A program made the translations under genes and the position numbers. From NCBI RefSeq assembly GCF_019443965.1, contig NZ_CP040814.1, forward strand, positions 1,674,001 to 1,738,000: 64,000 nucleotides of DNA. The letters are read 5' to 3'. This document shows, one piece after another, positions 25,613-33,872 of this stretch. Source of the stretch: Salinibacterium sp. M195. GTDB taxonomy: Bacteria > Actinomycetota > Actinomycetes > Actinomycetales > Microbacteriaceae. The notes beneath the pieces were generated by a model. The model was given only the letters and a program-made list of their open reading frames with translations. It searched no databases and was not told where the DNA came from. Position 1 is the first letter of the stretch; every line of letters starts with the position of its first letter.

Positions 25613-26434
25613 CTAAGCCAGCTGAGGGGCGGAAAGCAGAAGCAACGCAACACTCACGAGCGCCGCAGCGATGGTGATTCGAAAGAGTAGCCGTTTCATC
25701 GAATTTCGGATGACGAGGACGATGCTGGCACCGGCCAGAACGAACGTGATGGCAAGGCCAACGAGTGAGATAGCGCCGATATCGTTCCCGGGGCCCCAAA
25801 CGATCGTGAGCGGTGCGGCAATCAGGCTGAGGGCGATGATGATCCCCGAGAGGCGCGCGCCGAGGCGGTGGGGGAGGCCGCGCACCCCGGTTGCGCTGTC
25901 ATCGTCAAGGTCGGGCAACACGTTGCTGAAATGGGCGGCTACTCCCAGCAGTGCGCCAGCGAACAGCGCCCACCAGCGAGCAAGTTCGGGAGGGTCGGCG
26001 GCCAACGTGACTATTGCCGGCAGCGAACCAAAACCAACGATGTACGGAACTACCGATGCGGCGGTCGACTTGAGCCCCAGGTTGTAGAGCCAGCCGCTGG
26101 CGAGGAAAACTGCGTGGGCGACCGCGGGGAGCGGTCCGAGCAGAGCGGAAAGGGCGACCGACGTTGCCGCTAGGGTGATTGCCACTCCAGCAACCACAGC
26201 GGACGAAATTTCTCCACTGGCGATGGGCTTGTCGAACCGTCGGTTGTGGCGATCGCGTGCGGCATCCAACCAATCATTTGACAGCCCGATCGAGAGTTGG
26301 TTGCAGAGGATCATCAGAGTCACGACGGCGACTCGCCAGGGTTCGAGGCCAACACCCGCGGCAAGAACGGCGGCAATAAGAGAAACAACAACTGTCGGTC
26401 CGGGGTGAGACGACCGCAGAAGAGCGTGAACCAT
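25613..26434 (-). CDS. UbiA-family prenyltransferase
   Basis: A 273-residue polytopic membrane enzyme. The first Asp-rich motif is NDWLDAARDRHNRRFDKP and the second is LPDLDDDSATG, the two Mg-diphosphate binding sites of UbiA enzymes, which attach a polyprenyl chain to an aromatic or other acceptor. Neither the acceptor nor the prenyl donor can be told; no quinone-pathway gene is adjacent. ATG 26434 is preferred to GTG 26455 because TACTCT (26441-26446) lies 6 bases upstream of it. Confidence 0.9.
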   Translation of the reverse strand: MVHALLRSSHPGPTVVVSLIAAVLAAGVGLEPWRVAVVTLMILCNQLSIGLSNDWLDAARDRHNRRFDKPIASGEISSAVVAGVAITLAATSVALSALLGPLPAVAHAVFLASGWLYNLGLKSTAASVVPYIVGFGSLPAIVTLAADPPELARWWALFAGALLGVAAHFSNVLPDLDDDSATGVRGLPHRLGARLSGIIIALSLIAAPLTIVWGPGNDIGAISLVGLAITFVLAGASIVLVIRNSMKRLLFRITIAAALVSVALLLLSAPQLA

Positions 26435-26440
26435 CCCGCA

Positions 26441-26446
26441 AGAGTA
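26441..26446 (-). promoter_or_regulatory. -10 hexamer TACTCT for leaderless ubiA-like gene
   Basis: Minus-strand TACTCT, 6 bases before ATG 26434; this spacing decided the start. Confidence 0.5.
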
Positions 26447-26490
26447 ACGCGCCACGGTGCTGACATCGCAGACTCTCAGCCGCTGTGACC

Positions 26491-26496
26491 TATGTT
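26491..26496 (+). promoter_or_regulatory. -10 hexamer TATGTT for the lipocalin-like gene
   Basis: TATGTT is 6 bases before GTG 26503 and argues for that start over the in-frame GTG at 26485. Confidence 0.5.
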
Positions 26497-26502
26497 AATC
26501 AC

Positions 26503-26970
26503 GTGAATGAAGTTTTTGATGCCTCGGTGCTTGCCAGAAGGCTCCCCGGCACGTGGAGTGTCGTCGCTACCAATTTTCCGATGTGGCTTGATGGCACGCG
26601 TCACGACCCAGAATTTACCTATGACACTGTCGCGGGTGAAGAACTCACCTTGTCCGACACCGTGAGTTACACCACAAAAGCAGGCGAGCCCAAAACGATC
26701 GTGGGAACCGACCGATTGCGTGGTGACGAGTTCGTCTGGCGCGGTCAAGGCTGGCTCAAAGTGTTGACCAGTCGCTGGCACGTTGTCGGAGCAAACGACA
26801 CCTTCAGCATTATCGTTATCCGCTTTGCCCGCTCTCGCCTTACCCCTGCCGGTATCGATGTTCTGGTGCGCAAAGACGCAACGGAGCCCGCCGTACGCTC
26901 AACCGTCGCTCACGCCACCGAGCAGTTCGGCATCACCGCCGAAGATCTTGCATCGCTCACTTGGCTTTAG
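26503..26970 (+). CDS. Unknown protein, possibly lipocalin-like beta barrel
   Basis: A 155-residue cytoplasmic protein (no signal peptide) with no family I can name. It opens with LPGTWSVVATNFPMWLDG, which resembles the G-x-W turn at the start of lipocalin and fatty-acid-binding-protein barrels, and the rest alternates short beta-type strands (VSYTTKAG, RLRGDEFVWRGQG, SRWHVVGAN, FSIIVIRFARS) before a C-terminal helix. The barrel idea is inference from this pattern. It sits 44 bases before the NagZ-like gene, but that gene has its own promoter hexamer. Confidence 0.7.
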   Translation: MNEVFDASVLARRLPGTWSVVATNFPMWLDGTRHDPEFTYDTVAGEELTLSDTVSYTTKAGEPKTIVGTDRLRGDEFVWRGQGWLKVLTSRWHVVGANDTFSIIVIRFARSRLTPAGIDVLVRKDATEPAVRSTVAHATEQFGITAEDLASLTWL

Positions 26971-27002
26971 AGAGCCAGAGCAACAGCGCCGTCTGATCCG
27001 AG

Positions 27003-27008
27003 TACGAT
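27003..27008 (+). promoter_or_regulatory. -10 hexamer TACGAT for leaderless nagZ-like gene
   Basis: TACGAT is 6 bases before ATG 27015. Confidence 0.5.
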
Positions 27009-27014
27009 CGCAGG

Positions 27015-28205
27015 ATGGCTAGAGCGCGGCGACTCCTCTCCCGAGCGGGAGTGGTTGTGCTTGTGGCGACATTGCTGGGGTGCAACGCTGCCTCACCTCG
27101 CCAAGTCGTTCCCGCGCCGACCTTTGTGCCCCGCGCGGCCGCGCCGACGATCGACCCTGCCGACCGCTACGCGCAGGAGCGTCTCGCGAGTATGTCACTC
27201 TCCCAAAAGGTGATGAGCATGCTCATGGTGCACGTTCCGGGCACGCAACCGGGTGCCACTGTTCCTGCTGCCTATACCGGCGTCGGCGGATTTATTCTGA
27301 TGGGCGACAACATCCCCGATTCGCTCGCTCAGTTGAGAGCTGAAACCGCGGCGCTGAGCCCGGAAGCTGGCTTGCCTGTTTTGGTCGCTACCGATCAGGA
27401 AGGGGGAATCGTTCGTCGAGTGCCCACTGACGATGCGCTCTCGGCAAGCGAGCTTCGTTCGCAAGCCCCTCAAGCGACATTCGACGCTTTCGCTCAGCGT
27501 GGCGCACTCTTGGAATCAGTCGGCATCTCCGTGAACTTTGGGGTTGTCGCTGACGTTGCCAGCGATCCGTCGAGTTTCATTTTTGAGCGGTCGTTCGGCT
27601 CGACGGGGGCAGATGCGGCGGCACGAGTAGCTCAAGCGGTCGCCGGTGAGTCACAAGTATTGTCTACGCTCAAACACTTCCCTGGTCACGGTGCAGCGCC
27701 GGGCGATTCACACTCAAGTATCCCCACAACAGCGGTAACTCTGAGCGAGTGGAATACCACCCACGCACTGCCCTTCGAAGCGGGAATCACTGCGGGTGCG
27801 CCGATCGTCATGTTCGGGCATCTCGCGTTTACGGCGATCGATCCTGAACCGGCCACGTTCTCGGCGAAGTGGCACGAAATTTTGAGGGATGACCTTGGTT
27901 TCGACGGAATAGTCATTACCGACGACATGGGCATGCTCGAGCGCTCGGGTGTGCCCGAGTATTCCGCGCAGGTCGCGAACGCGGTGCGCGCCATAAAGGC
28001 CGGAAATACGATGCTGCTCTATGTCGGGGAGGTCGATGTTGAGGGGATCGTCGCTGCCGTCCGCGCTGCCGTCGACGCCGGCGAGCTCGACGAATCAACG
28101 ATCGACGACGCAGCGCTCAAACTGTTGAGCCTCCGCCGCGCGTTGTCCGGGGAGACTGGACGGTTCGTTCACTGTTCTGAAGAGTGCGTAGCGCTCGCGC
28201 GCTAG
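27015..28205 (+). CDS. GH3 beta-N-acetylhexosaminidase-type lipoprotein (NagZ-like)
   Basis: A 396-residue glycoside hydrolase family 3 enzyme on the outer face of the membrane: signal peptide with lipobox LLGC (Cys23). The NagZ hallmarks are present: VATDQEGGIVRRV, NFGVVADV, the KHFPGHGAAPGDSHSS loop, whose Asp-His pair supplies the acid/base, and VITDDMGM with the nucleophile Asp. These enzymes cleave N-acetylglucosamine from cell-wall muropeptides or other beta-linked sugars. Likely role is wall recycling or turnover outside the membrane. A Cys pair near the C-terminus (CSEEC) is not typical. Confidence 0.9.
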   Translation: MARARRLLSRAGVVVLVATLLGCNAASPRQVVPAPTFVPRAAAPTIDPADRYAQERLASMSLSQKVMSMLMVHVPGTQPGATVPAAYTGVGGFILMGDNIPDSLAQLRAETAALSPEAGLPVLVATDQEGGIVRRVPTDDALSASELRSQAPQATFDAFAQRGALLESVGISVNFGVVADVASDPSSFIFERSFGSTGADAAARVAQAVAGESQVLSTLKHFPGHGAAPGDSHSSIPTTAVTLSEWNTTHALPFEAGITAGAPIVMFGHLAFTAIDPEPATFSAKWHEILRDDLGFDGIVITDDMGMLERSGVPEYSAQVANAVRAIKAGNTMLLYVGEVDVEGIVAAVRAAVDAGELDESTIDDAALKLLSLRRALSGETGRFVHCSEECVALAR

Positions 28206-28248
28206 CTCGGTCGAGCCCGTGGGCCGCTGGGGCGTGACGTCGCGACGT

Positions 28249-29292
28249 CTAGCCGTTGTCGGACGCTCCGACAATTACCTCATGCACGCGACGCACGTCT
28301 TCTAGCAGCGATCCAATGAGGATCCAGTGCTCAGGATGCGGTGTGAGAACTGTCAGGGGTGCAGTCAGCGTGAGCAGATCTTTAGTCGGCGCCACGGATT
28401 CCCGCTCGCCTGGTGCCTGCCCTCTCAGTCGCAAATCGTGAGCGGCACGCTCGAGTTCGCGCGCGATCGAGACGACTACCGGGTCAGTCATGAGATTTGT
28501 GTCGTAGCGGTCATGAATAGCGCGAGCCATGCCGAGGGTGCGTGTGACGAGCACGGTCAGCATCGTGAATAGTTCTGTTTCACGCCGCAACATGCGGTGA
28601 TGTTTGCTTTTTCGCGGATTGAGAGTGAGGCTGTCGGAACCCTTACGAAGCGCGAGGGATGCCGCATCACGTAAATCCCGAAGCACCCGGGCATCATCCA
28701 GAAGTTTCTTCAGATCTGCCTCCGATTGAGGAGTGCTGAGCGATCGGGCCAGCGATTCGAGCACCGCCGCAGTCTTCTTGGTGAGAGCAGCTACCGCGAC
28801 GCGTGCCGGGCTGACGAAAACCGGAGCAACGATCGCGAGGTTGACGATTAACCCAATGAGAGCGCCAATAATCGTCTCGACGATTCGCTCACCAGCGTAG
28901 GCCGCGTTTTGGCCACCCAGCGCGAGAACAAGCATTGCGCTAATGGGAATCTGGTTGGCGGAACCAGCGCTCAAGCGCAATGCCCATGCCACCAAGACCG
29001 AGATGATGATGACACTCAGGATGACCCAGCTTTGATCGCCAAAGATCTGGCCAGCACCCAAGGCGATAGCCACACCAGCAACAACGCCGATGCTGCGTTC
29101 AATGCCCTTCTCAATGGATTGCGTGACGCTGGGTTGAACGACCAAGAGTGCAGCAATCGCGGCAAAAATAGGAAGCGGTTGTTGCAGCAAGAAGCCCGCA
29201 ACGACCCACGCAATTACCGCTGCTACCGATGTCTTGAGAACCTGCAACAACGGTGAACGACGCGCGATAACGAGCGTCGTTACGAGTTTCAC
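28249..29292 (-). CDS. FUSC/aromatic-acid-exporter-type membrane protein
   Basis: A 347-residue protein: six hydrophobic segments in the first 170 residues (ISAMLVLALGGQNAAYAGER and FAAIAALLVVQPSVTQSIEK are typical of the FUSC/ArAE_1 domain), then a cytoplasmic helical half with charged heptads. Family members export small organic acids or act at the envelope; the substrate is unknown. It starts with GTG 29292 overlapping the stop of the GH15 gene by four bases (GTGA), so it is translated from the same message. Confidence 0.82.
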   Translation of the reverse strand: MKLVTTLVIARRSPLLQVLKTSVAAVIAWVVAGFLLQQPLPIFAAIAALLVVQPSVTQSIEKGIERSIGVVAGVAIALGAGQIFGDQSWVILSVIIISVLVAWALRLSAGSANQIPISAMLVLALGGQNAAYAGERIVETIIGALIGLIVNLAIVAPVFVSPARVAVAALTKKTAAVLESLARSLSTPQSEADLKKLLDDARVLRDLRDAASLALRKGSDSLTLNPRKSKHHRMLRRETELFTMLTVLVTRTLGMARAIHDRYDTNLMTDPVVVSIARELERAAHDLRLRGQAPGERESVAPTKDLLTLTAPLTVLTPHPEHWILIGSLLEDVRRVHEVIVGASDNG

Positions 29293-31085
29293 TTCAGGCT
29301 CGTTACTTTCGAGATCGCGTCGGCCGCGCGCACGAGAGCGAGGTGGCTGAGTGCCTGTGGAGTGTTGCCGGCTTGGCGTTCATTGACGGTGTCGTACTCC
29401 TCGCTAATGAGTCCGACATCGTTGGCGAAACCAACGAGACGATCCATCAACATGGTCGCGTCAGCGAGCCGGCCAGAGCTGGCGTACTGCTCTACCAGCC
29501 AGAAAGAGCACGCGAGGAACGGGTTCTCGCCCTCGGGTAGCCCATCGACTCCCGATTCCGTGAGATAGCGCAAGACAAGGCCGTCCACGAGAAGTTCCTC
29601 TTCGATTGCGGCAACAGTGCCGAGCATCCGGGGATCATCAGCAGCAAGGTAGCCAACCTGCGGAAGTTGCAGCAGCGACGCATCGACGCCGGTTCCGCCG
29701 TAGTACTGGGTGTAGGTGCCGCGCTCGGCATCCCAACCATCACGCTCGATCTCTTCATGGATCTCCGCGCGGATCTTGATCCACGTCTCGACAGGACCTT
29801 CGAGACCAAACTCTTCGACGGCTGTGATCGCACAATCTAGGGCGGCCCACAGCATCACTCGTGAATGCGTGAAGTGGCGCTCGGGGCCACGAATCTCCCA
29901 GATGCCATTGTCAGGCCGGTTCCAGTTGTCCTCAACGAAAGTCATCAGGGCACGCTGAAGCGGCCACGAAAAATCGTTCTCATGCACGCCGGCTCGACGG
30001 GCAGCCTGAAGGGCCACCATAACTTCGCCGAACACATCGCCCTGGAACTGATTGAACGCTCCGTTACCGATGCGGACCGGGCTCGCGCCTTCGTAACCGG
30101 GGAGAGAATCGAGCTCGCGTTCCTCGAGCCAACGTTCACCGGAGAGACCGTACATGATTTGCACATCAGCAGGATCTCCTGCGATGGCCCGCAGCAGCCA
30201 ACGGCGCCAAGCCTCAGCTTCCGCGACATAGCCGTGATCGAGCAATACGTGCAAAGTGAGCGCTGCGTCACGTAACCAGACATACCGGTAATCCCAGTTG
30301 CGGCTGCCACCGAACCACTCAGGAAGACTGGTCGTAGCGGCGGCAACGATTCCGCCCGTGTCTTCGTGAGTCAGTGCGCGAAGCACCAAGAGTGAACGCT
30401 TGACGATCTCCGGATATTTCTCCGTCGGCTCGCAGTGCGAAGCCCAGCTATTCCACCACTCGCTAGTGTGTGCAAGCACCTCGTCGACATTGACGGCGGA
30501 AGGTGGGTTGCGATGTGCTGGATACCAGGTCATCGTCAGGTCGCGGGTCTCGCCAGCGCTAATAATGAAGTTCGCGGTGTGCTTGTGGTCGGCCGAGTGC
30601 AACTCAATGCCGCGAGCAACGATCGCGTCGGGTCCGGCAACAGCGATAACGGCGTGGCCGCCGGCTTCTGGCGCTTGACGCAACCAGGGCAGCGCAGTGG
30701 CGTACCCGAAGCGGATAAGCAGCTCAGTATGCATCGCAACGCTTCCACGCACTCCACGGATTCGGCGCACGACATCGGCACGACGATTTCCATAAGGCAT
30801 GAAGTCAATTACTTCGACTTCACCTTCAGCAGTCACCCACGTGGTGATGAGGGTAAAAGTGTTCTCGCGATATTTGCGAGTGACGGTGACCGTGGCGGAC
30901 TCGTAAAGACTCGCGACAGGCGCAACAAGCCAGCGTCCGTGATCTTCGTTGCCCAGCAATGCTCCGAACATCGACGCGGAGTCGAATCTCGGAAAGCAGA
31001 GCCAGTCAATGCTTCCATCGCGGCCGACAAGTGCAGCCGTCTGACAGTCGCCAATAAGGGCATAGTCTTCGATTGGTAACGCCAT
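29289..31085 (-). CDS. GH15 family glucoamylase/trehalase-like enzyme
   Basis: A 598-residue enzyme. It begins PIEDYALIGDCQTAALVGRD, followed by GSIDWLCFPRFDS, the standard N-terminus of actinobacterial GH15 proteins (mycobacterial trehalase group). The (alpha/alpha)6 barrel is marked by SRNWDYRYVWLRDA, GNGAFNQFQGDVFGEV, and GIWEIRGPERHFTHSRVMLW, whose Glu is the likely general acid; NPFLACSFWLVEQYA and NERQAGNTPQALSHLALV close the barrel. Trehalose hydrolysis is the best guess; other alpha-glucosides are possible. ATG 31085 gives the canonical start. Coupled to the FUSC gene downstream. Confidence 0.9.
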   Translation of the reverse strand: MALPIEDYALIGDCQTAALVGRDGSIDWLCFPRFDSASMFGALLGNEDHGRWLVAPVASLYESATVTVTRKYRENTFTLITTWVTAEGEVEVIDFMPYGNRRADVVRRIRGVRGSVAMHTELLIRFGYATALPWLRQAPEAGGHAVIAVAGPDAIVARGIELHSADHKHTANFIISAGETRDLTMTWYPAHRNPPSAVNVDEVLAHTSEWWNSWASHCEPTEKYPEIVKRSLLVLRALTHEDTGGIVAAATTSLPEWFGGSRNWDYRYVWLRDAALTLHVLLDHGYVAEAEAWRRWLLRAIAGDPADVQIMYGLSGERWLEERELDSLPGYEGASPVRIGNGAFNQFQGDVFGEVMVALQAARRAGVHENDFSWPLQRALMTFVEDNWNRPDNGIWEIRGPERHFTHSRVMLWAALDCAITAVEEFGLEGPVETWIKIRAEIHEEIERDGWDAERGTYTQYYGGTGVDASLLQLPQVGYLAADDPRMLGTVAAIEEELLVDGLVLRYLTESGVDGLPEGENPFLACSFWLVEQYASSGRLADATMLMDRLVGFANDVGLISEEYDTVNERQAGNTPQALSHLALVRAADAISKVTSLK

Positions 31086-31202
31086 AAGACAATCATTGCA
31101 GCGTCGGAAGCGTGCTCCCTGCACATCCGGCTATCGTGCGTAAAAATTAACAATCGAAGTCGAATCAGCTGAACAGAAATTCACTCGAGAGTGGGGCTGG
31201 AT

Positions 31203-32255
31203 TCAATCGTTGATGAGCCCGAGTTCTCGTAGTTCAACTGCTAAACGGGCGCCATCAGGGGCAAATCTCCACGGGACAGACGACTGACTTTCGCGCTCGG
31301 CCATTTTGCTTCGGCCTCCAGCAAGCACAGCTTCCCCCGTCGATAGCTGCCGAATTGCTACCGCAGCGACATTCTCGGGGTGGCTGGCCGAAAACTCACC
31401 GTAAATTTCTTCGTCATGTTGTCCGTCGTCGCCGACAAGCAGCCACTTGATCGCCGGGAACTCGGCCGCGAGTCGACGAAGACTGTCTTTCTTGTGTTCC
31501 GCACCGCTACGGAACCATCGGTCGTGGGTCGGTCCCCAGTCGGTCAGGAGCATGGCTCCGCGGGGATAGAGGTTTCGTCTGAGGAAACGCGTGAGTGTCG
31601 GGGCAACATTCCACGCTCCGGTCGACAGGTAGATCACCGGCGCAATCGGGTTCGCGCGCGCTAAACGGTCGTAGAGCACCGCCATGCCCGCAACGGGGCG
31701 TCTCGCGTGTTCGTCGAGGACGAAAGTATTCCAGGCGGCCAGAAGCGGTCGGGGGAGGGCGGTGACCATGACAGTGTCGTCGACATCAGAGATGATGCCA
31801 AAATCTGCCTTTGGGTCAACAACAAAAATGTGGGCAATGGTGGCGTCGGAGCCTGCGGAGTCGAGGGATGCCGTTTGCCAACCCGGAGTGAGGGCGACAG
31901 CCACTTGCTCATCGATAACACCACCACGGCCCGGAGTGAGCTGAACCTCAGTGCCTCCGATGGTGACGGTAACGACCTCGTCGTTGACGGGAATGCTGAA
32001 GAAGCTGCGCCAACCGCGAACCTTTTCGGCACGCTTCTTCGATGTCTCGGTTCCGCGGGTGAGCACCACGCGGCAGAGCACCCGAACCCACGTTGTCGCG
32101 CCGTAGCTGCTGTACGGAATGATCGTCGTCGTTAGCCCACGTTTGCGACCGCGGCGCTCTCGCCAGCGATGGAATGCGTCCTCGATTCGAGCCGCGCGAT
32201 GCAGAATTTCTCCTGCAGCCTGCGTGTGCGTGTGGGCTGTGCCGAGTCGAGCCAT
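31203..32255 (-). CDS. App1-like protein (DUF2183), putative phosphatidate phosphatase
   Basis: A 350-residue protein with a beta-type N-terminal half and a HAD-like C-terminal half carrying the DUF2183 hallmark ISDVDDTV (the DxDxT motif of App1-type phosphatidate phosphatases), IYLSTGAWNVAPTL, FLRRNLYPRGAMLLTDWG and VGDDGQHDEEIYGEF. In yeast App1 dephosphorylates phosphatidate; in bacteria the activity is not established. Start ATG 32255 has TAGGCT six bases upstream. It might touch lipid metabolism, but it is 13 kb from the ether-lipid cluster and not linked to it. Confidence 0.88.
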   Translation of the reverse strand: MARLGTAHTHTQAAGEILHRAARIEDAFHRWRERRGRKRGLTTTIIPYSSYGATTWVRVLCRVVLTRGTETSKKRAEKVRGWRSFFSIPVNDEVVTVTIGGTEVQLTPGRGGVIDEQVAVALTPGWQTASLDSAGSDATIAHIFVVDPKADFGIISDVDDTVMVTALPRPLLAAWNTFVLDEHARRPVAGMAVLYDRLARANPIAPVIYLSTGAWNVAPTLTRFLRRNLYPRGAMLLTDWGPTHDRWFRSGAEHKKDSLRRLAAEFPAIKWLLVGDDGQHDEEIYGEFSASHPENVAAVAIRQLSTGEAVLAGGRSKMAERESQSSVPWRFAPDGARLAVELRELGLIND

Positions 32256-32261
32256 TGCACC

Positions 32262-32267
32262 AGCCTA
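32262..32267 (-). promoter_or_regulatory. -10 hexamer TAGGCT for leaderless app1-like gene
   Basis: Minus-strand TAGGCT, 6 bases before ATG 32255; the same hexamer serves dedA and the HIT gene. Confidence 0.5.
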
Positions 32268-32307
32268 GGGTCACACAGCCTTTCTAGCGGCACAGCGGCT
32301 CAGAGTT

Positions 32308-32997
32308 CTATTGCGCTGGCTGAGGCTCAGCGAACAATTTTTCACTCAGGACGGCAGATGCCGCGACTGTCGCACGCACCAAATCTTCGTCGCCGCGAAC
32401 GCGTGGGTCGATCCATGAGTCGATGGAATCCCGGGCAACGATGACGGGCATCCGGTCATGGATATCGGCCAAAGCCCCCGTCGCCGCCTGCGTGAGCATG
32501 GTGGTGGTGAGATGCCAGCGCGCAGGATCGTCGGAGGAAAGCGCTGGATCTTGCCACCAGGAATACAGCCCGGCAAAGAACAGTAAGCCGTCAGGCGAGG
32601 TGATGTAGTGCGGGACGGATGTGCTCCCGTCCTTTTTGGTCTCGAAGTAGCCAATCGACGGAAGCACGGCTCGTTGGCGCACGACGGCGCCGCGAAACGT
32701 GGGTTTTTGGGTGACTGTTTCACTGCGTGCATTGAATGTCGCGTTCCTGCCACGCAACACGCGGGAAAAAGGCGGCGTCAACCACCATTGGGCTAGTGCG
32801 GCACGCGGAACAAGTGCTGAGCCCGGATCGGTGCGATCTTCATGACTATTGAGCAGGATCGGAACCTGATCGGTGGGGCGCACAATGGGCGTAGCGAGCC
32901 AATCCGCTTGCCATTCTTCCGGTGGTCTGCCCGTTGCGGTAACGAATTCAGTGATCATTTGGTTGACTGTGTCATCCATGGCAAATCGTCCACACAT
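32308..32997 (-). CDS. yedK: SOS response-associated peptidase / abasic-site shield (YedK/HMCES family)
   Basis: A 229-residue SRAP-domain protein that forms a covalent adduct with abasic sites in single-stranded DNA. The start MCGRF exposes Cys2, the catalytic nucleophile after Met removal; FNARSE carries the conserved Asn, SIGYFETK the Glu and DIHDRMPVIV the His. The message is probably leaderless (TACAGT at 33004-33009), and a degenerate palindrome at 33008-33023 overlaps that promoter, where a repressor such as LexA could bind. It diverges from the TetR gene. Confidence 0.93.
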   Translation of the reverse strand: MCGRFAMDDTVNQMITEFVTATGRPPEEWQADWLATPIVRPTDQVPILLNSHEDRTDPGSALVPRAALAQWWLTPPFSRVLRGRNATFNARSETVTQKPTFRGAVVRQRAVLPSIGYFETKKDGSTSVPHYITSPDGLLFFAGLYSWWQDPALSSDDPARWHLTTTMLTQAATGALADIHDRMPVIVARDSIDSWIDPRVRGDEDLVRATVAASAVLSEKLFAEPQPAQ

Positions 32998-33003
32998 ACC
33001 GCA

Positions 33004-33009
33004 ACTGTA
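33004..33009 (-). promoter_or_regulatory. -10 hexamer TACAGT for leaderless yedK
   Basis: Minus-strand TACAGT, 6 bases before ATG 32997. Confidence 0.5.
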
Positions 33010-33023
33010 GAACGTTTGTCGAA
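33008..33023. promoter_or_regulatory. Degenerate palindrome overlapping the yedK promoter
   Basis: TAGAACGTTTGTCGAA shares TAGAAC and the spacing of the perfect palindrome 35 bases downstream but its right arm is degraded. It overlaps the yedK -10 box. Confidence 0.3.
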
Positions 33024-33042
33024 AAGTGGACCACTTACTGCC

Positions 33043-33058
33043 TAGAACAATCGTTCTA
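33043..33058. promoter_or_regulatory. Operator candidate TAGAAC-N4-GTTCTA upstream of tetR
   Basis: A perfect 6+6 inverted repeat with four central bases, 38 bases before the TetR start and in the yedK-tetR divergent region. Position fits autoregulation by the TetR protein. Its half-sites differ from the actinobacterial LexA box (TCGAAC-N4-GTTCGA) at one base each, so an SOS function is the rival reading. Confidence 0.55.
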
Positions 33059-33096
33059 AAGGTTAGGATTGATCAGACACCTAGAAGGGGGCCATC

Positions 33097-33744
33097 GTGT
33101 CCGCACATACAACTATTGACATCGCGGCTGAACCAGCAGTCTCGCTTCGTAACGAACCAGTGCAAGCACGAAGCACTGCGCGTCTTACCGCACTACTCGA
33201 TGCAGCTGCATCGATTGTCGACGAGGTCGGCATTGAGCGACTAACCACCGCTATGGTCGCCGAACGCGCCGGAGCGTCGATCGGCACCGTTTACCGCTAC
33301 TTCCCTGACCGTATCGTGTTGCTTCAGGCCTTGGGCTCGCGCAACTTCGAGCGCGTAATGGCGCGCATCACTGATGCGATCAAGGATCCAGCTCACGCTG
33401 ACTGGCGCGGCGCGCTCAGCACCGCTTTTGCCTCGGTCATTGATACCTACCGCACCGAGCCCGGTTTCCGTGGGCTCCGCGTAGGGGATCAGCTTGATTT
33501 GCGCCCATTGCCCAACGGCCGTACGCACAAGTCACTCGTGGCTGAGCGCATTGTCGATGCACTGTCAACTCGCTTCGGAGTAGAAAATTCCGCTGCGAGT
33601 CGATTTACTCTTGAAGCGGGCCTTGAGATGAGCGATGCACTCGTTGCTCGGGCGTTCCTCACGAACCCACAGGGTGATCAGGAATTTATCGACATAAGCA
33701 CCTCGGCCGTACGCGGATTCATTGGTGACAACATCGGTTGGTAA
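33097..33744 (+). CDS. TetR-family transcriptional regulator
   Basis: A 215-residue repressor-type protein. The N-terminal helix-turn-helix is clear: ALLDAAASIVDEVGIERLTT, MVAERAGASIGTVYRYFPDR. The C-terminal domain (about 95-215) is the ligand/dimer part and matches no ligand class I can name. GTG 33097 follows an AGAAGGGGG ribosome binding site; TAGGAT (33064-33069) is a possible -10 box, placed just after the palindrome 33043-33058. It lies directly upstream of the osmoprotectant importer operon in the same direction and may control it, yedK, or only itself. Confidence 0.93.
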   Translation: MSAHTTIDIAAEPAVSLRNEPVQARSTARLTALLDAAASIVDEVGIERLTTAMVAERAGASIGTVYRYFPDRIVLLQALGSRNFERVMARITDAIKDPAHADWRGALSTAFASVIDTYRTEPGFRGLRVGDQLDLRPLPNGRTHKSLVAERIVDALSTRFGVENSAASRFTLEAGLEMSDALVARAFLTNPQGDQEFIDISTSAVRGFIGDNIGW

Positions 33745-33872
33745 TTATTTCGGTTTAGCGTGAATCTGCAAAGTTATGCCCAATCGGGAATGACAGCGGC
33801 GTCGAATACTGTTTAGCTAATTGTGCTGGCAAGTGTCGATCCGCGCAGGAGCGCGAGGAATGAGCCGAAATT

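Noticed and set aside
28236..28249. 14-base palindrome GACGTCGCGACGTC between convergent genes
   Set aside because: No T-run or partner sites; short palindromes occur by chance in G+C-rich DNA.
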